DNA of 64,000 nt from Salmonirosea aquatica (GTDB lineage Bacteria > Bacteroidota > Bacteroidia > Cytophagales > Spirosomataceae): contig NZ_WHLY01000004.1 of assembly GCF_009296315.1 (NCBI RefSeq), positions 1 through 64,000 on the forward strand. The letters are read 5' to 3'. The notes below the pieces were generated by a model. That model ran no database searches. It was not told where the DNA came from and saw nothing but the letters and a program-made list of their open reading frames with translations. Positions 20,285 through 28,319 of the stretch are shown in pieces. The position numbers were made by a program, and so were the translations under genes. The first letter of the stretch is position 1. The number at the start of each line of letters is the position of its first letter.

Positions 20285-20722
20285 CTATTCGGTCTGGGAA
20301 GTACTGGCCTGGTGAAGTCTTTGCCGGAGTCTAGCCTGAAGAGCTTCAATGGTAGCAGGCTTGTCCGTTTGGAAGGCATGCAGTAATGGACCTGCTAACC
20401 CCGGTGGGTTATACTGCGAGCCCCATAAGCTGATTTCCACCAGGATCGGTACCAGACCAATGCCTTTTTCGGTCAAGCTGTATACAAACTTTGACTTCTT
20501 ATCAGTGGCCACGGCCTTGGTCACAAACCCGTACGTCTCGAGCATATTGAGCCGGTCAGCCAGAATGTTGGTGGCAATCTTCTCTTTTGAGTTAAGGAAT
20601 TCGCCGTACGTCGATTTATCGAACAGAATCAAGTCCCGTATGATCAGCAGCGACCACTTGTCGCCGAAGAAATCAAGGGTATAACTCAGCGGGCAATCAG
20701 ACCGGGGTTTTAACTTTTTCAT
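20285..20722 (-). CDS. HxlR family transcriptional regulator
   Basis: HxlR proteins are small winged-helix dimers that often sense electrophiles or redox state. The 145-residue protein shows the family pattern CPLSYTLDFFGDKWSLLIIRDL, containing the single conserved N-terminal cysteine, then KEKIATNILADRLNMLETYGFV (recognition helix) and a wing in KSKFVYSLTEKGIGLVPIL. It is divergent from an SDR gene, with two palindromes between them, a layout typical of auto-regulation plus repression of a stress oxidoreductase. GNAT follows it in the same operon. Confidence 0.92.
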   Translation of the reverse strand: MKKLKPRSDCPLSYTLDFFGDKWSLLIIRDLILFDKSTYGEFLNSKEKIATNILADRLNMLETYGFVTKAVATDKKSKFVYSLTEKGIGLVPILVEISLWGSQYNPPGLAGPLLHAFQTDKPATIEALQARLRQRLHQASTSQTE

Positions 20723-20735
20723 AAACTGAATAAGA

Positions 20736-20792
20736 TTTAACTTGCAAAATGCAAGTTAAATCACATACCTTTGTTCACTTGCATTTTGCAAG
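20736..20792. promoter_or_regulatory. Two operator palindromes between HxlR and SDR
   Basis: Palindrome 1 has 11-bp arms around a 3-base centre at 20736-20760 (arm TTTAACTTGCA). Palindrome 2 is CTTGCA-TTT-TGCAAG at 20778-20792. They share the half-site CTTGCA and their centres are 37 bp apart. They flank a promoter box, so HxlR probably binds both and blocks both divergent genes. Confidence 0.75.
20742..20773 (+). promoter_or_regulatory. Bacteroidota-type promoter of the SDR gene
   Basis: A TTG at 20742-20744 lies 21 bases before TACCTTTG at 20766-20773, a full match to the TAnnTTTG -7 consensus. The -33 element lies inside operator palindrome 1, and palindrome 2 covers the expected start site. 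Confidence 0.65.
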
Positions 20793-20852
20793 CAAATATA
20801 AGCGATTTTAAAATCCAATCTAGTTTAACAATCAAACAAAAAGCAAAACAAG

Positions 20853-21596
20853 ATGAATTTATCTGAAAGAACCGTACTGATAACCGGCGGTGGTTCGGGC
20901 ATCGGCCTGCAAATCGCAAAACTCCTGAGCCAGCGAGGGAATAAGGTCCTGATCGTTGGCCGCGATGCGCAAAAACTGCATCAGGCCGCAGCATCGTCGC
21001 ACAACACCATCGCCCTGCCCTGCGACATTACGGACACCGGTGAGGTGGATAAGCTGGTCGATGAAATCGGATCCCACTACCCCGAACTGAGTGTGCTGAT
21101 AAATAATGCCGGTATGGCTTTCAAATACACGCACTCAGAAGATGCCCAGGCCTTTAACAAAGCGAAACAGGAAATGGACACGAATTATTTCTCGCTGATT
21201 CGCTTGACTGAGAAGTTGCTTCCTACGTTGAAAAGGCATCCGGAAGCTGCCATCGTCAACGTCAGTTCGATTGTCGCCTTCTCCCCGTTAAGTGTACTTC
21301 CTACCTATTCTGACAGCAAGGCGGCCGTCCATTCCTACACACTGGCGCTGCGGCACACGCTGGCAAAAGACACGGCGGTGAAGGTATTTGAGCTGATGCC
21401 GCCTACCGTTAATACGGAGTTTTCTAAGGAAATCGGCGGACAACAGCACGGGATGCCCGCCCAGGAGGTAGCCACAGAGCTAATTGAAGGCATGGAAAAC
21501 GATATGTTCGAGATTTACGTCGGTAGGACCAACTCCTTTCGACAACTTTTCCTGTCTGACCCCCAGGAAGCGTTCAACCTACTGAACCAATCCTGA
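20853..21596 (+). CDS. SDR family oxidoreductase (DltE-like)
   Basis: Short-chain dehydrogenases use NAD(P)H to reduce or oxidise carbonyl or hydroxyl groups. The 247-residue protein has the cofactor loop TGGGSGIG (11-18), the NNAG motif (84-87), a serine in VNVSSIV (138-139) and the catalytic YSDSK motif (Tyr152, Lys156). The order resembles DltE/YdfG-type enzymes. It has its own TAnnTTTG promoter overlapped by HxlR operators. Divergent HxlR-SDR pairs are usually induced by reactive small molecules; the inducer is unknown here. Confidence 0.9.
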   Translation: MNLSERTVLITGGGSGIGLQIAKLLSQRGNKVLIVGRDAQKLHQAAASSHNTIALPCDITDTGEVDKLVDEIGSHYPELSVLINNAGMAFKYTHSEDAQAFNKAKQEMDTNYFSLIRLTEKLLPTLKRHPEAAIVNVSSIVAFSPLSVLPTYSDSKAAVHSYTLALRHTLAKDTAVKVFELMPPTVNTEFSKEIGGQQHGMPAQEVATELIEGMENDMFEIYVGRTNSFRQLFLSDPQEAFNLLNQS

Positions 21597-21626
21597 AAAG
21601 GACGGATGGTACCCGAAATTGATCGG

Positions 21627-21878
21627 CTAATGTGGTATTGAATTTGATTGGGGATATCTAAGGTTACGGATAGTGCTGATGAATCCATTCGTTAAGCTCA
21701 ATAGGTACTTCTCCTGATCACTGAAATACCATCGCACAGACTTAACGTCGCTCCGGAAAGTACCATGTCGCCACCGGAAAGTCTGCCCGATTCCAAGATT
21801 CCCTTGCGTCCACTCACTTTGTATCTGGTTGGCAACTAGTTCAGGCATAAGTCCGTTGTTCATTTCATTCAGGGGCAC
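21627..21878 (-). CDS. Hypothetical 83-residue reading, doubtful
   Basis: The reading starts MPLNEMNNGLMPELVANQIQ and contains RWRHGTFRSDVKSVRWYFS. The composition is protein-like, but no family was recognised and no promoter is evident. It could be a fragment of a larger lost gene. Confidence 0.2.
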   Translation of the reverse strand: MPLNEMNNGLMPELVANQIQSEWTQGNLGIGQTFRWRHGTFRSDVKSVRWYFSDQEKYLLSLTNGFISTIRNLRYPQSNSIPH

Positions 21879-21916
21879 TCAATGCAGTGAGCATCGTATA
21901 CGGACGAAGCGATCTA

Positions 21917-21957
21917 CCAAAGGCGGAACTTTTTATGGGTCCGCCTTTGGTTTTTTT
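21917..21957 (+). terminator. Intrinsic terminator without an obvious gene
   Basis: CCAAAGGCGGA (21917-21927) pairs perfectly with TCCGCCTTTGG (21940-21950), followed by T7. It lies 320 bp after the SDR stop, so either the SDR transcript is long or an unseen short RNA ends here. Confidence 0.7.
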
Positions 21958-22031
21958 ATGCAACAAAACCGCTTTTATGCATTTGTCCGGTATTTCCCCT
22001 TTCCGGGTTCCAAACTTTGTATTGTCAAATC

Positions 22032-22160
22032 TTAATCCCCACATCGATATTGGAATTCATGCGGATTGTCGGCCAGCTTGGCATCTTTCAATTGGCCATA
22101 TACATGGTTGACGGCCAATTCTTGCATACCATACTGATCAATATTGGGGTGGTTTTTCAT
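22032..22160 (-). CDS. Hypothetical 42-residue reading
   Basis: It encodes MKNHPNIDQYGMQELAVNHV and continues to YRCGD. The reading stays open in frame upstream to a TAG, beyond which similar protein-like sequence continues, so it may be the tail of a decayed gene. No family was recognised. Confidence 0.25.
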   Translation of the reverse strand: MKNHPNIDQYGMQELAVNHVYGQLKDAKLADNPHEFQYRCGD

Positions 22161-22389
22161 AAAGCAAAGATTTCTCGCCGCCTAAACTCCAATGTACCCC
22201 TTTGGCTTCCCATTGACGATAGTGATCGCCGGGCTACGCCGGTTGAATTTATCTCTCCTGCTCCTTGTGCGCATATCAACCGCCTGGGAAAATACTCCTT
22301 CAATACCAGTCCGGATCTTGGAGTCAATGGGTTACGCCCTTTGAGGAAACCAAAACTAAATACTTAGTCCACTAATGCCGCTTTTCGCC

Positions 22390-23116
22390 CAACTGGATAC
22401 TGCTGGCGAATTCATTTTGGGCACTAAAACGGTATATTAGAAGATCAATCAAACCGTTTTGATTACGAGCCTTCATGAGCCAACCATCCCCCCCCGTTCC
22501 CCTTTAAACTGCTCAGGTTGATTTAGTTGGACCTGCCCGGCAAGACTACAACCGGGGCGGTGGCAGGCAAAGGCAGGGGAAGGCTTCGCAGCTGCCGATT
22601 TTCAAGTGGATTGGTCAACCCAGCAAGCGACTTACCCCCAGGGGCATTTGTCTCAATCTTGGATTGTCACTCAGGAAAAGGGCCAGCCTCGTGTGTTCAT
22701 CAAATTTTCCCGCAAGCACTGTGTACCCTGTGTGGTTCGGAAGAAATGCACCAAAATGAAACGGCGGGGTGTCAAGCTGCGAGCCGATGCCCATTATCAA
22801 GCTTTGCAGGCAGCCAGGAAACGGGAGGGGCAGGAAAGCTGGCCCTTGCTTTATTGCCAGCGGGCAGGCATTGAGGGAACCCTTTCACAAGCTGAACGCG
22901 GTTTTGGACTGCCGCACCGCCGTACCGGACGATCCCGTTATACGGGATTGACCCAAACCCACCTACAGAATATTTTTGTCGCCACGGCGATCAATCTGTA
23001 CCGGCTGGTGGATTGGCTCAACGAAGTGCCTTTGACCAAGACACGTCAGGCCGCTTTTGTGCGATTAATTCCTCAGAATCTTGCCCCAAATTGAATTCGC
23101 CAACAGTATCCAGTTG
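22390..23116 (+). mobile_element. Internally deleted IS1182-family element with both ends
   Basis: The left end at 22390 (CAACTGGATACTGCTGGCGA) is repeated inverted at the right end up to 23116 with about three differences. Between the ends lie a short N-terminal stub (ATG near 22475, MSQPSPPVPL then TAA) and the C-terminal third of the transposase. The total is about 727 bp against about 1.7 kb for a full IS1182 member, so the middle has been lost. No target duplication was seen. Confidence 0.75.
22508..23094 (+). pseudogene. IS1182 transposase, C-terminal part, frameshifted
   Basis: DDE transposase tail. It begins QVDLVGPARQDYNRGG in one frame, shifts near 22590, and continues FQVDWSTQQATYPQGHLSQS, IKFSRKHCVPCVVRKKC (the conserved cysteine segment), LLYCQRAGIEGTLSQAERGF with the last catalytic glutamate, and LTQTHLQNIFVATAINLYRL, ending at 23094. 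The first two aspartates of the DDE triad are missing with the deleted half. It cannot be active by itself but could be moved by a full-length relative. Confidence 0.85.
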
Positions 23117-23177
23117 TAATGAGAACCTCCAATGGACACCCTATCCGGTGCTCGCTCTTGGAACCGGCACTACCGGA

Positions 23178-26100
23178 TTATAGCAGCGGCACCGAAACCC
23201 TGAACTCGGTAGCCGTTTCATCCACGGTGACTCCGCGGGGGCTTAGGTAACGGTACAGTGATTTTAGACTGTTCAAACCCTGCTTATTAGACGTTTCAAC
23301 GAAACTCTTCCGTTGTAAGCTATTTTGCACGAACAACGTATCGGTTTCGGTGTAAATTAGGATGTTCAACGGACTGTCATCGCTGACGATGTTGTGCTTG
23401 ATGGCATTTTCGAGCAGGTTTTGCAGGGTTACGGGTACAATCTGCCGGGTTAACGAATCGGGAGTGACGTCGATGCGGATGTGCAAACCGTCCCCGAACC
23501 GGGTAGTTTGCAGGTCGATGTAGTTTTGGGCAAACGTAAGCTCGGCCTCAAGGCTAACGAGTTCCGAGTCTTTGTTTTGCAGAATATAGCGGTAAATCAC
23601 CGACAATTTCCGCAGAAACGTTGAAGCATCTTTGGGCTTGGTCAGAATAAGACTGTTGAGTGAGGTCAGGCTGTTGAACAGGAAGTGAGGATTGAGGTGG
23701 TTGATCAGGTTGTGGTACTGGATTTCGGCCTTATCGCGTTCCAGCCTGGTCATCTGGATTTGAAAATGATGCAACCGTGCTGATTGTCGGAGTCGATACC
23801 GATACAAACTGTACAGTAAAGCCAGGGCGATAGCCACCAGCAGGGCCTGAAACCAGCGGGTGTTGTAAAAAGCCGTGGCCACGTGAACGCCCAGGGTGGT
23901 TTCCCGGCCCCGCAAGTCGCCCGCTATGGCTTCAACCCTGAAAATATAATCGCCACCGGGTAGTTTGGTATAAACGGCGTTGGTTTGGGTACCCGACTCT
24001 TTCCAGTCATCGTCGTAGCCTTCCAGTTTGTACCGGTACTGTTGGTTGACCGAAACCGCCAGCGTACTGAACTCAATCATAAACGAGTTGTCATCTGATT
24101 TTAGCCGGATGGGGGACGTTTGGCCGTGCAGCAGCAGGGTGCTATCATTCAGCCGGAGCCGGTTCAGCAGCACAAGTTCCGGTCGACGGGCGGGGCTCAG
24201 GTTTTCGGGTTTGAACTCGACCAGATGACCTTTCTGGGCCGACAACAGGTGGCCATTCCGCATTGGAAACAGGCAGGCGCTGTACACAGTCGTGTACTCG
24301 TTAATAGGTAGCCGGAAGTTGAGAACCTGTTTTTTACCCGCTGTAATAACCGAAATCAGATTCAGGTTAGCCACCCAGGTATTACCGAACCCGTCGGGTC
24401 GGGCGGCCGTGCTTTGGCTCTGCGTCATGGCGTCGTTTTCGGCCCGGATGGTATCCCTACGACGCACTGGGTCGTACGTTACCAATCCACCCATATCGGT
24501 AGCCATCAAAAAGGAACCGTCCCGGTCTTCGGCTAGTGAGTTAATCGTATTTTCGTAATCAGCCTGGTGGGTATCGGTCACAATAAATTCTTTTCGCTGC
24601 GGAGAGAACCGCGCAAACCCTTCGGGAAAAATGTCCAGCCACAAATTGCCCCGCCTGTCGAGCAGGGTTTGACGTACCAGAAACCGAGGATCGGTACTTG
24701 CCGACCGAATTGGGTAAGTTTTCCACTGCTGCCGTGTTAGGTCGTAGGCGAACGCCTGTTTGCCATCACCAAAGACCCAGTACTGATTGCCAATAAGCCG
24801 AAATGTTCGAAGATGAACCAACTGTGCCGCTGGGTGCAACTCTATAGTCTTAAATTGGTGCGTCAGCATATTGAAGCGATAGACCGCTTTATCAGACCCT
24901 ATCAATAACTCATTTCCGCACTGTTCGATACCCGTAACGGGCATTCCCCAGGGGTATTGACTTGTTTTATTGGGCAGTCGATAGACATCGAGCCGGTTGG
25001 TGGCCGGTACGTAGTGCAGCAACCCCCGGATGGAGGTGCCCAGCCACCACGACCCATCCGGGTCCTCGATATAGGAGATGATGCCCCGCTCGTCTGTCAG
25101 GGCTGGGAACAACGCTTCCAGGTCATATACATCGTATAATGTTCTTTCCGGATTGGTGTAGGCCAGGCCATTGGCCGTACCAAGCCAGACGGTCCCGTCG
25201 GATTGCTGCCAGCCAGACAAGATGAAATCGGCACCTAACGAAGCGGGTTCGGATTTGGCGTGGTGAAGTGGCGTTACCCGGTCTGTTCGGGAGTCGATAT
25301 AAAACGTTTTGGCCCCCCAGGTACTCACCCAAAGGTTATGCCGCCTGTCTACGAAAATAGTGGCTACGAAAAACTCGACCTGGTCCTGTGGGGTGTCGGG
25401 CCTGATCCGCTTCAGTATCCGCTGGCTGCGCAGGTCATACACCACAATGCAACTGTCCGTGTGGTCCGCAATGAGCAGGTGATTCCCATCTACGGCCAGG
25501 GCGGACACATCGTTAGGGTTCAGCACAGGACTATGCCTGGGGTTATTCATGTAGGTGGTAAACTGCCGCCGAACCGTGTCGAAGTAGCGCATACCATGCG
25601 CTTCCGCCATCCAGAAACCCGGCCGGTACGGGTCCTCCACCAACCCGTTGGGCAACGTACGCACGCCTCCGGTGCTGTCAGTCGCATAGGCCGGATAGTA
25701 CTGCACCACTCCGGTTTTGGTGGTGTAGCCGAACAGGCCCAGATCACGGCTGGTAAACCAGATGTTTCCCGCCCGGTCGCAGCGGATATTTTTGCAGATA
25801 CCCAATGCCTTATTTCCGACGGAGGTAATGTGCTCAAAGCGACCGGTCGCTTTATCGTAGCAACTGACTCCGTTTTCGAACGTTGCCCATATACGGCCCT
25901 GCTTATCCTCGCAGAGGGCATACACCTGGTTGTTAAGCAGCGAGTGAGGGTTATTGCGCTGGTGGCGGAACTGGACAAAATGGGTGCCGTCGAAGCGGTT
26001 CAGGCCCGTGTTGGTGGCGATCCAGAGGTACCCCTCCCGGTCGTGAAGCAGATAATGGATTTTGCGGGACGAAAGCCCATCCTGCTCCCGAATGTGTCCA

Positions 26101-26201
26101 AATTCAAAGCGTGGGGGCCGTTCCTGAGCCTCTGTTTGACTACCCAGGCCCATCAGCAACCCAAGCAGCCAAACGCCAAATACGGGAATGTAGGCGCTCA
26201 T
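23178..26201 (-). CDS. Propeller-type sensor histidine kinase (LytS/His_kinase family)
   Basis: About 1,007 residues. The start MSAYIPVFGVWLLGLLMGLG gives a signal peptide, and its ATG overlaps the regulator's TGA (ATGA at 26198-26201), which decides the start against a much longer upstream reading. Reg_prop repeats follow (DREGYLWIATNTGLNRFDGT, DKQGRIWATFENGVSCYD), then a Y_Y_Y domain (LEGYDDDWKESGTQTNAVYT), one membrane helix (FQALLVAIALALLYSLYRYR), and the His_kinase box NLINHLNPHFLFNSL. An ATPase domain follows with NLLENAIKHN. It should phosphorylate the LytTR regulator encoded just upstream. The signal sensed is unknown. The protein looks intact. Confidence 0.93.
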   Translation of the reverse strand: MSAYIPVFGVWLLGLLMGLGSQTEAQERPPRFEFGHIREQDGLSSRKIHYLLHDREGYLWIATNTGLNRFDGTHFVQFRHQRNNPHSLLNNQVYALCEDKQGRIWATFENGVSCYDKATGRFEHITSVGNKALGICKNIRCDRAGNIWFTSRDLGLFGYTTKTGVVQYYPAYATDSTGGVRTLPNGLVEDPYRPGFWMAEAHGMRYFDTVRRQFTTYMNNPRHSPVLNPNDVSALAVDGNHLLIADHTDSCIVVYDLRSQRILKRIRPDTPQDQVEFFVATIFVDRRHNLWVSTWGAKTFYIDSRTDRVTPLHHAKSEPASLGADFILSGWQQSDGTVWLGTANGLAYTNPERTLYDVYDLEALFPALTDERGIISYIEDPDGSWWLGTSIRGLLHYVPATNRLDVYRLPNKTSQYPWGMPVTGIEQCGNELLIGSDKAVYRFNMLTHQFKTIELHPAAQLVHLRTFRLIGNQYWVFGDGKQAFAYDLTRQQWKTYPIRSASTDPRFLVRQTLLDRRGNLWLDIFPEGFARFSPQRKEFIVTDTHQADYENTINSLAEDRDGSFLMATDMGGLVTYDPVRRRDTIRAENDAMTQSQSTAARPDGFGNTWVANLNLISVITAGKKQVLNFRLPINEYTTVYSACLFPMRNGHLLSAQKGHLVEFKPENLSPARRPELVLLNRLRLNDSTLLLHGQTSPIRLKSDDNSFMIEFSTLAVSVNQQYRYKLEGYDDDWKESGTQTNAVYTKLPGGDYIFRVEAIAGDLRGRETTLGVHVATAFYNTRWFQALLVAIALALLYSLYRYRLRQSARLHHFQIQMTRLERDKAEIQYHNLINHLNPHFLFNSLTSLNSLILTKPKDASTFLRKLSVIYRYILQNKDSELVSLEAELTFAQNYIDLQTTRFGDGLHIRIDVTPDSLTRQIVPVTLQNLLENAIKHNIVSDDSPLNILIYTETDTLFVQNSLQRKSFVETSNKQGLNSLKSLYRYLSPRGVTVDETATEFRVSVPLL

Positions 26202-26971
26202 TTTTCCAGCCATTTTCGGAAGGTGGGTGCTTTGTCGCGGCTGATGTCGATGCCAAAGGACTGGTTGGGCGCTTTCAGGACGAGTTGTAGCTTGAGGTTG
26301 GCCAGGCCTTTCAGCGTCTGTACGGCATTGATATGAATGAGACACTGCCGACTGGCCCGATAGAATACGGCGGGATCGAGCAGCTGTTCGATTTCGTCGA
26401 GGGAATCGTAATCCAGAATGTAGCGTTCGCCGGCGTTGGTCACTAAAAAAATCAGCTGATCGCGGACAAAATAGGCGATGTCGCTTATTTTGACGGGTAC
26501 CCACCGATTGCGGGCACTGCCCAGGAAATGCTCTTTGAAAGTAGGCTTTAAGGGCGAAGGCAGGTTGAGCGCATCCATTAGTTTTTGCACGTCGAGCCCA
26601 GCCTGTCCCATTGGTTTGGCAAACTTCCGGGCCTTACCAATCGCCTGTTTCAGCTCGTCGTGGTCGACGGGCTTGAGCAGGTAGTCGATACCGTTGACCT
26701 TGAAAGCCTGAATGGCATATTCGTTGTAGGCCGTCGTGAAGATGACCGGACACGAGATCTGGTACTTACTGAAAATGGTGAAACTGACTCCGTCGGCCAA
26801 CTGGATGTCGGCAAAGATCACATCGGGTTCGGCGTGTTCGGAAAACCAGGTCAATGCCGTTTTTACACTACCGACGATACCCACCAGGTGAATGGTCGAA
26901 TCGACCTCGGCAATACTGGCGGCCAATTCTTGCGCTACCAGTTTTTCATCTTCGATAATCAGAGCATTCAT
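26198..26971 (-). CDS. LytTR family response regulator
   Basis: The 257-residue regulator starts MNALIIEDEKLVAQEL. A REC domain follows with the acidic pair EDE and the phosphoacceptor in VIFADIQL (Asp55), then FTTAYNEYAIQAFKVNGIDY and the conserved lysine in LLKPVD. The C-terminal LytTR DNA-binding domain covers about residues 150-255 (VPVKISDIAYF, RYILDYDSLDEIEQLLD, FYRASRQCLIHINAV). It is the first gene of a two-gene minus-strand operon, with its stop overlapping the sensor kinase start. LytTR proteins bind paired direct repeats upstream of target genes; no such pair was identified here. Confidence 0.94.
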   Translation of the reverse strand: MNALIIEDEKLVAQELAASIAEVDSTIHLVGIVGSVKTALTWFSEHAEPDVIFADIQLADGVSFTIFSKYQISCPVIFTTAYNEYAIQAFKVNGIDYLLKPVDHDELKQAIGKARKFAKPMGQAGLDVQKLMDALNLPSPLKPTFKEHFLGSARNRWVPVKISDIAYFVRDQLIFLVTNAGERYILDYDSLDEIEQLLDPAVFYRASRQCLIHINAVQTLKGLANLKLQLVLKAPNQSFGIDISRDKAPTFRKWLEK

Positions 26972-27249
26972 GATACAGGCTGGAAAAGGAAATTAAAACT
27001 ACCTGTAAATCTGTCATTTTCAGCAGTGCCCCGCACTATTTTTGAATACGGGCCGTCGAAAATCGGCCACCAATGACGCGGAACCAGCTTCCAATTGTAA
27101 TGCCTCTGCTCGTGAGTGGCCTTGAAACCTGACTGAAAACGACTCATTGCTTAAAATTAACGATTCGTTCGGAAATACTGTGTTTAAGATCCCACGTCCA
27201 CTTCCTTTACTACCCTATCATCCATATCCGACTTGTCATGCCCTTTCCA

Positions 27250-27654
27250 ATGACCCAACAACAAGTCCGACTCGTCAAGCAGACCTGGAAACTACTGCGC
27301 GAAGTAAACCCCATTTTGCTTGGCGATGTGTTTTACGGACGGCTGTTTTTCAAATATCCGTTTCTACGCCCGCTTTTCAAAGGGCCGATGGATGCCCAGT
27401 ACCGGAAATTTTTCGACATGCTCAGCCTCATCGTGGCCCGTATCGACCTGCCCGATACCCTGGGGACGGAAATCGCCGCCTTGGTCCGCAGCCACAATGG
27501 CTACGGTGTCCAGCCCTCCCATTACGAGGACGTGAAAGCCGCCCTGCTCTGGACGCTGGAAATGGGGCTGGGCAACGACTGGAACGAGACGGTCAGACAA
27601 GCCTGGGAAGCCTGCTACGATGGTTTGGCGCAGTTGATGCTGGCGGAGGAGTGA
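27250..27654 (+). CDS. Globin-like haem protein
   Basis: This 134-residue single-domain globin is of the flavohaemoglobin-like type. From MTQQQVRLVKQTW the protein has the CD-corner phenylalanine in FLRPLF (Phe43) and the proximal histidine in GVQPSHY (His91), followed by the FG-to-H helices ALLWTLEMGLG and WEACYDGLAQLML. An in-frame ATG at 27238 adds four residues. No reductase domain is present, so it needs a separate electron donor; NO or oxygen handling is the likely role. A decayed second copy lies near 36.2 kb. It is divergent from the LytTR operon. Confidence 0.88.
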   Translation: MTQQQVRLVKQTWKLLREVNPILLGDVFYGRLFFKYPFLRPLFKGPMDAQYRKFFDMLSLIVARIDLPDTLGTEIAALVRSHNGYGVQPSHYEDVKAALLWTLEMGLGNDWNETVRQAWEACYDGLAQLMLAEE

Positions 27655-27946
27655 GCTAGGGAAGTCAGTGTCGTTTTCCGGCTAAAAGCTGGCTCCTGTG
27701 TAGGCAGGTTCTCTGCTTTTGGTGAGAATCACACGAAAGCAGAAAGGGAGTTCTTTCCTGTGAACCCCAAATCAACAGCAACAATCTTCCACCTGGAAAA
27801 TCCGGTTGCGGTCGATTCCCCACGATTCATACCCCAACCGCTACGGTTCGTTGCAAAATTTTTGAAACGTAGAAGGGGCAAACTGCACCTTTGTCTGAAA
27901 TCGTTCATAGGTCATTCACTCACCTTCCTCCCATCCTCTATTAGCC
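27655..27946. other. Intergenic gap
   Basis: No gene recognised. The sequence includes an imperfect GCTAAAAGCTGGC hairpin just after the globin stop and CACCTTTG near 27885, a one-base variant of the -7 box that may drive the small gene at 27947. Confidence 0.35.
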
Positions 27947-28126
27947 ATGAAAAAACTACTTATCTGCAAATTAGCTTCCCTATTTTTTGGCTTTCTGGCC
28001 ATTGGCTTTTTTGCCAAAATGCAAACCGTTGCCCTGTACCTGCATCATGGCGATTTGCTGGGCGCCGCACTGGCTTTGCTGAGTGCCATTTTCGGTTCGC
28101 AATGGATCGAGACAGTGGATGGATAA
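27947..28126 (+). CDS. Small two-helix membrane protein, 59 residues
   Basis: The reading starts MKKLLICKLASLFFGFLAIG and ends FGSQWIETVDG with TAA at 28124-28126. Two hydrophobic stretches (LASLFFGFLAIGFFA and LLGAALALLSAIFG) suggest a hairpin membrane protein. The first 50 or so bases resemble the broken reading at 38690 (MKKLIIRKSATLFF), including the upstream TCACTCACCTTC, so the two are probably related copies. The function is unknown. Confidence 0.5.
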   Translation: MKKLLICKLASLFFGFLAIGFFAKMQTVALYLHHGDLLGAALALLSAIFGSQWIETVDG

Positions 28127-28319
28127 CACTCCGCCTGCCGCCGACGGTCAGTTGGCCAGTAGGAGGATCGGCACCCAAGCACACCTATACGCCGCTCAAG
28201 AGGTGAGGGTAGGAATCACCCAGAACCAGTAGTTTGGTTTGGAGATCCCAGCATGTGCTGAATAAACGGGTTGAACCCTATACCATAAAGATCAATACAC
28301 CTTAAAAAGCCTCTATATA

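Larger units (their letters stand above)
21597..22389. other. About 790-bp gap with an orphan terminator and weak readings
   Basis: No convincing gene. The gap holds an intrinsic terminator (21917-21957) not close to any gene end, an unrecognised 83-residue minus reading, and a 42-residue minus reading at 22032-22160. The short minus readings around 22170-22300 are interrupted by stops. It looks like decayed sequence next to an IS remnant. Confidence 0.4.

Noticed and set aside
25260-26336. 358-residue plus-strand reading
   Set aside because: It lies opposite the propeller sensor kinase gene and has no family motif; a shadow frame.
26202-26504. N-terminal extension of the sensor kinase (starting MGTRQNKRHR)
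   Set aside because: It overlaps the LytTR gene, has no signal peptide, and the ATGA overlap at 26198-26201 gives a proper signal-peptide start.
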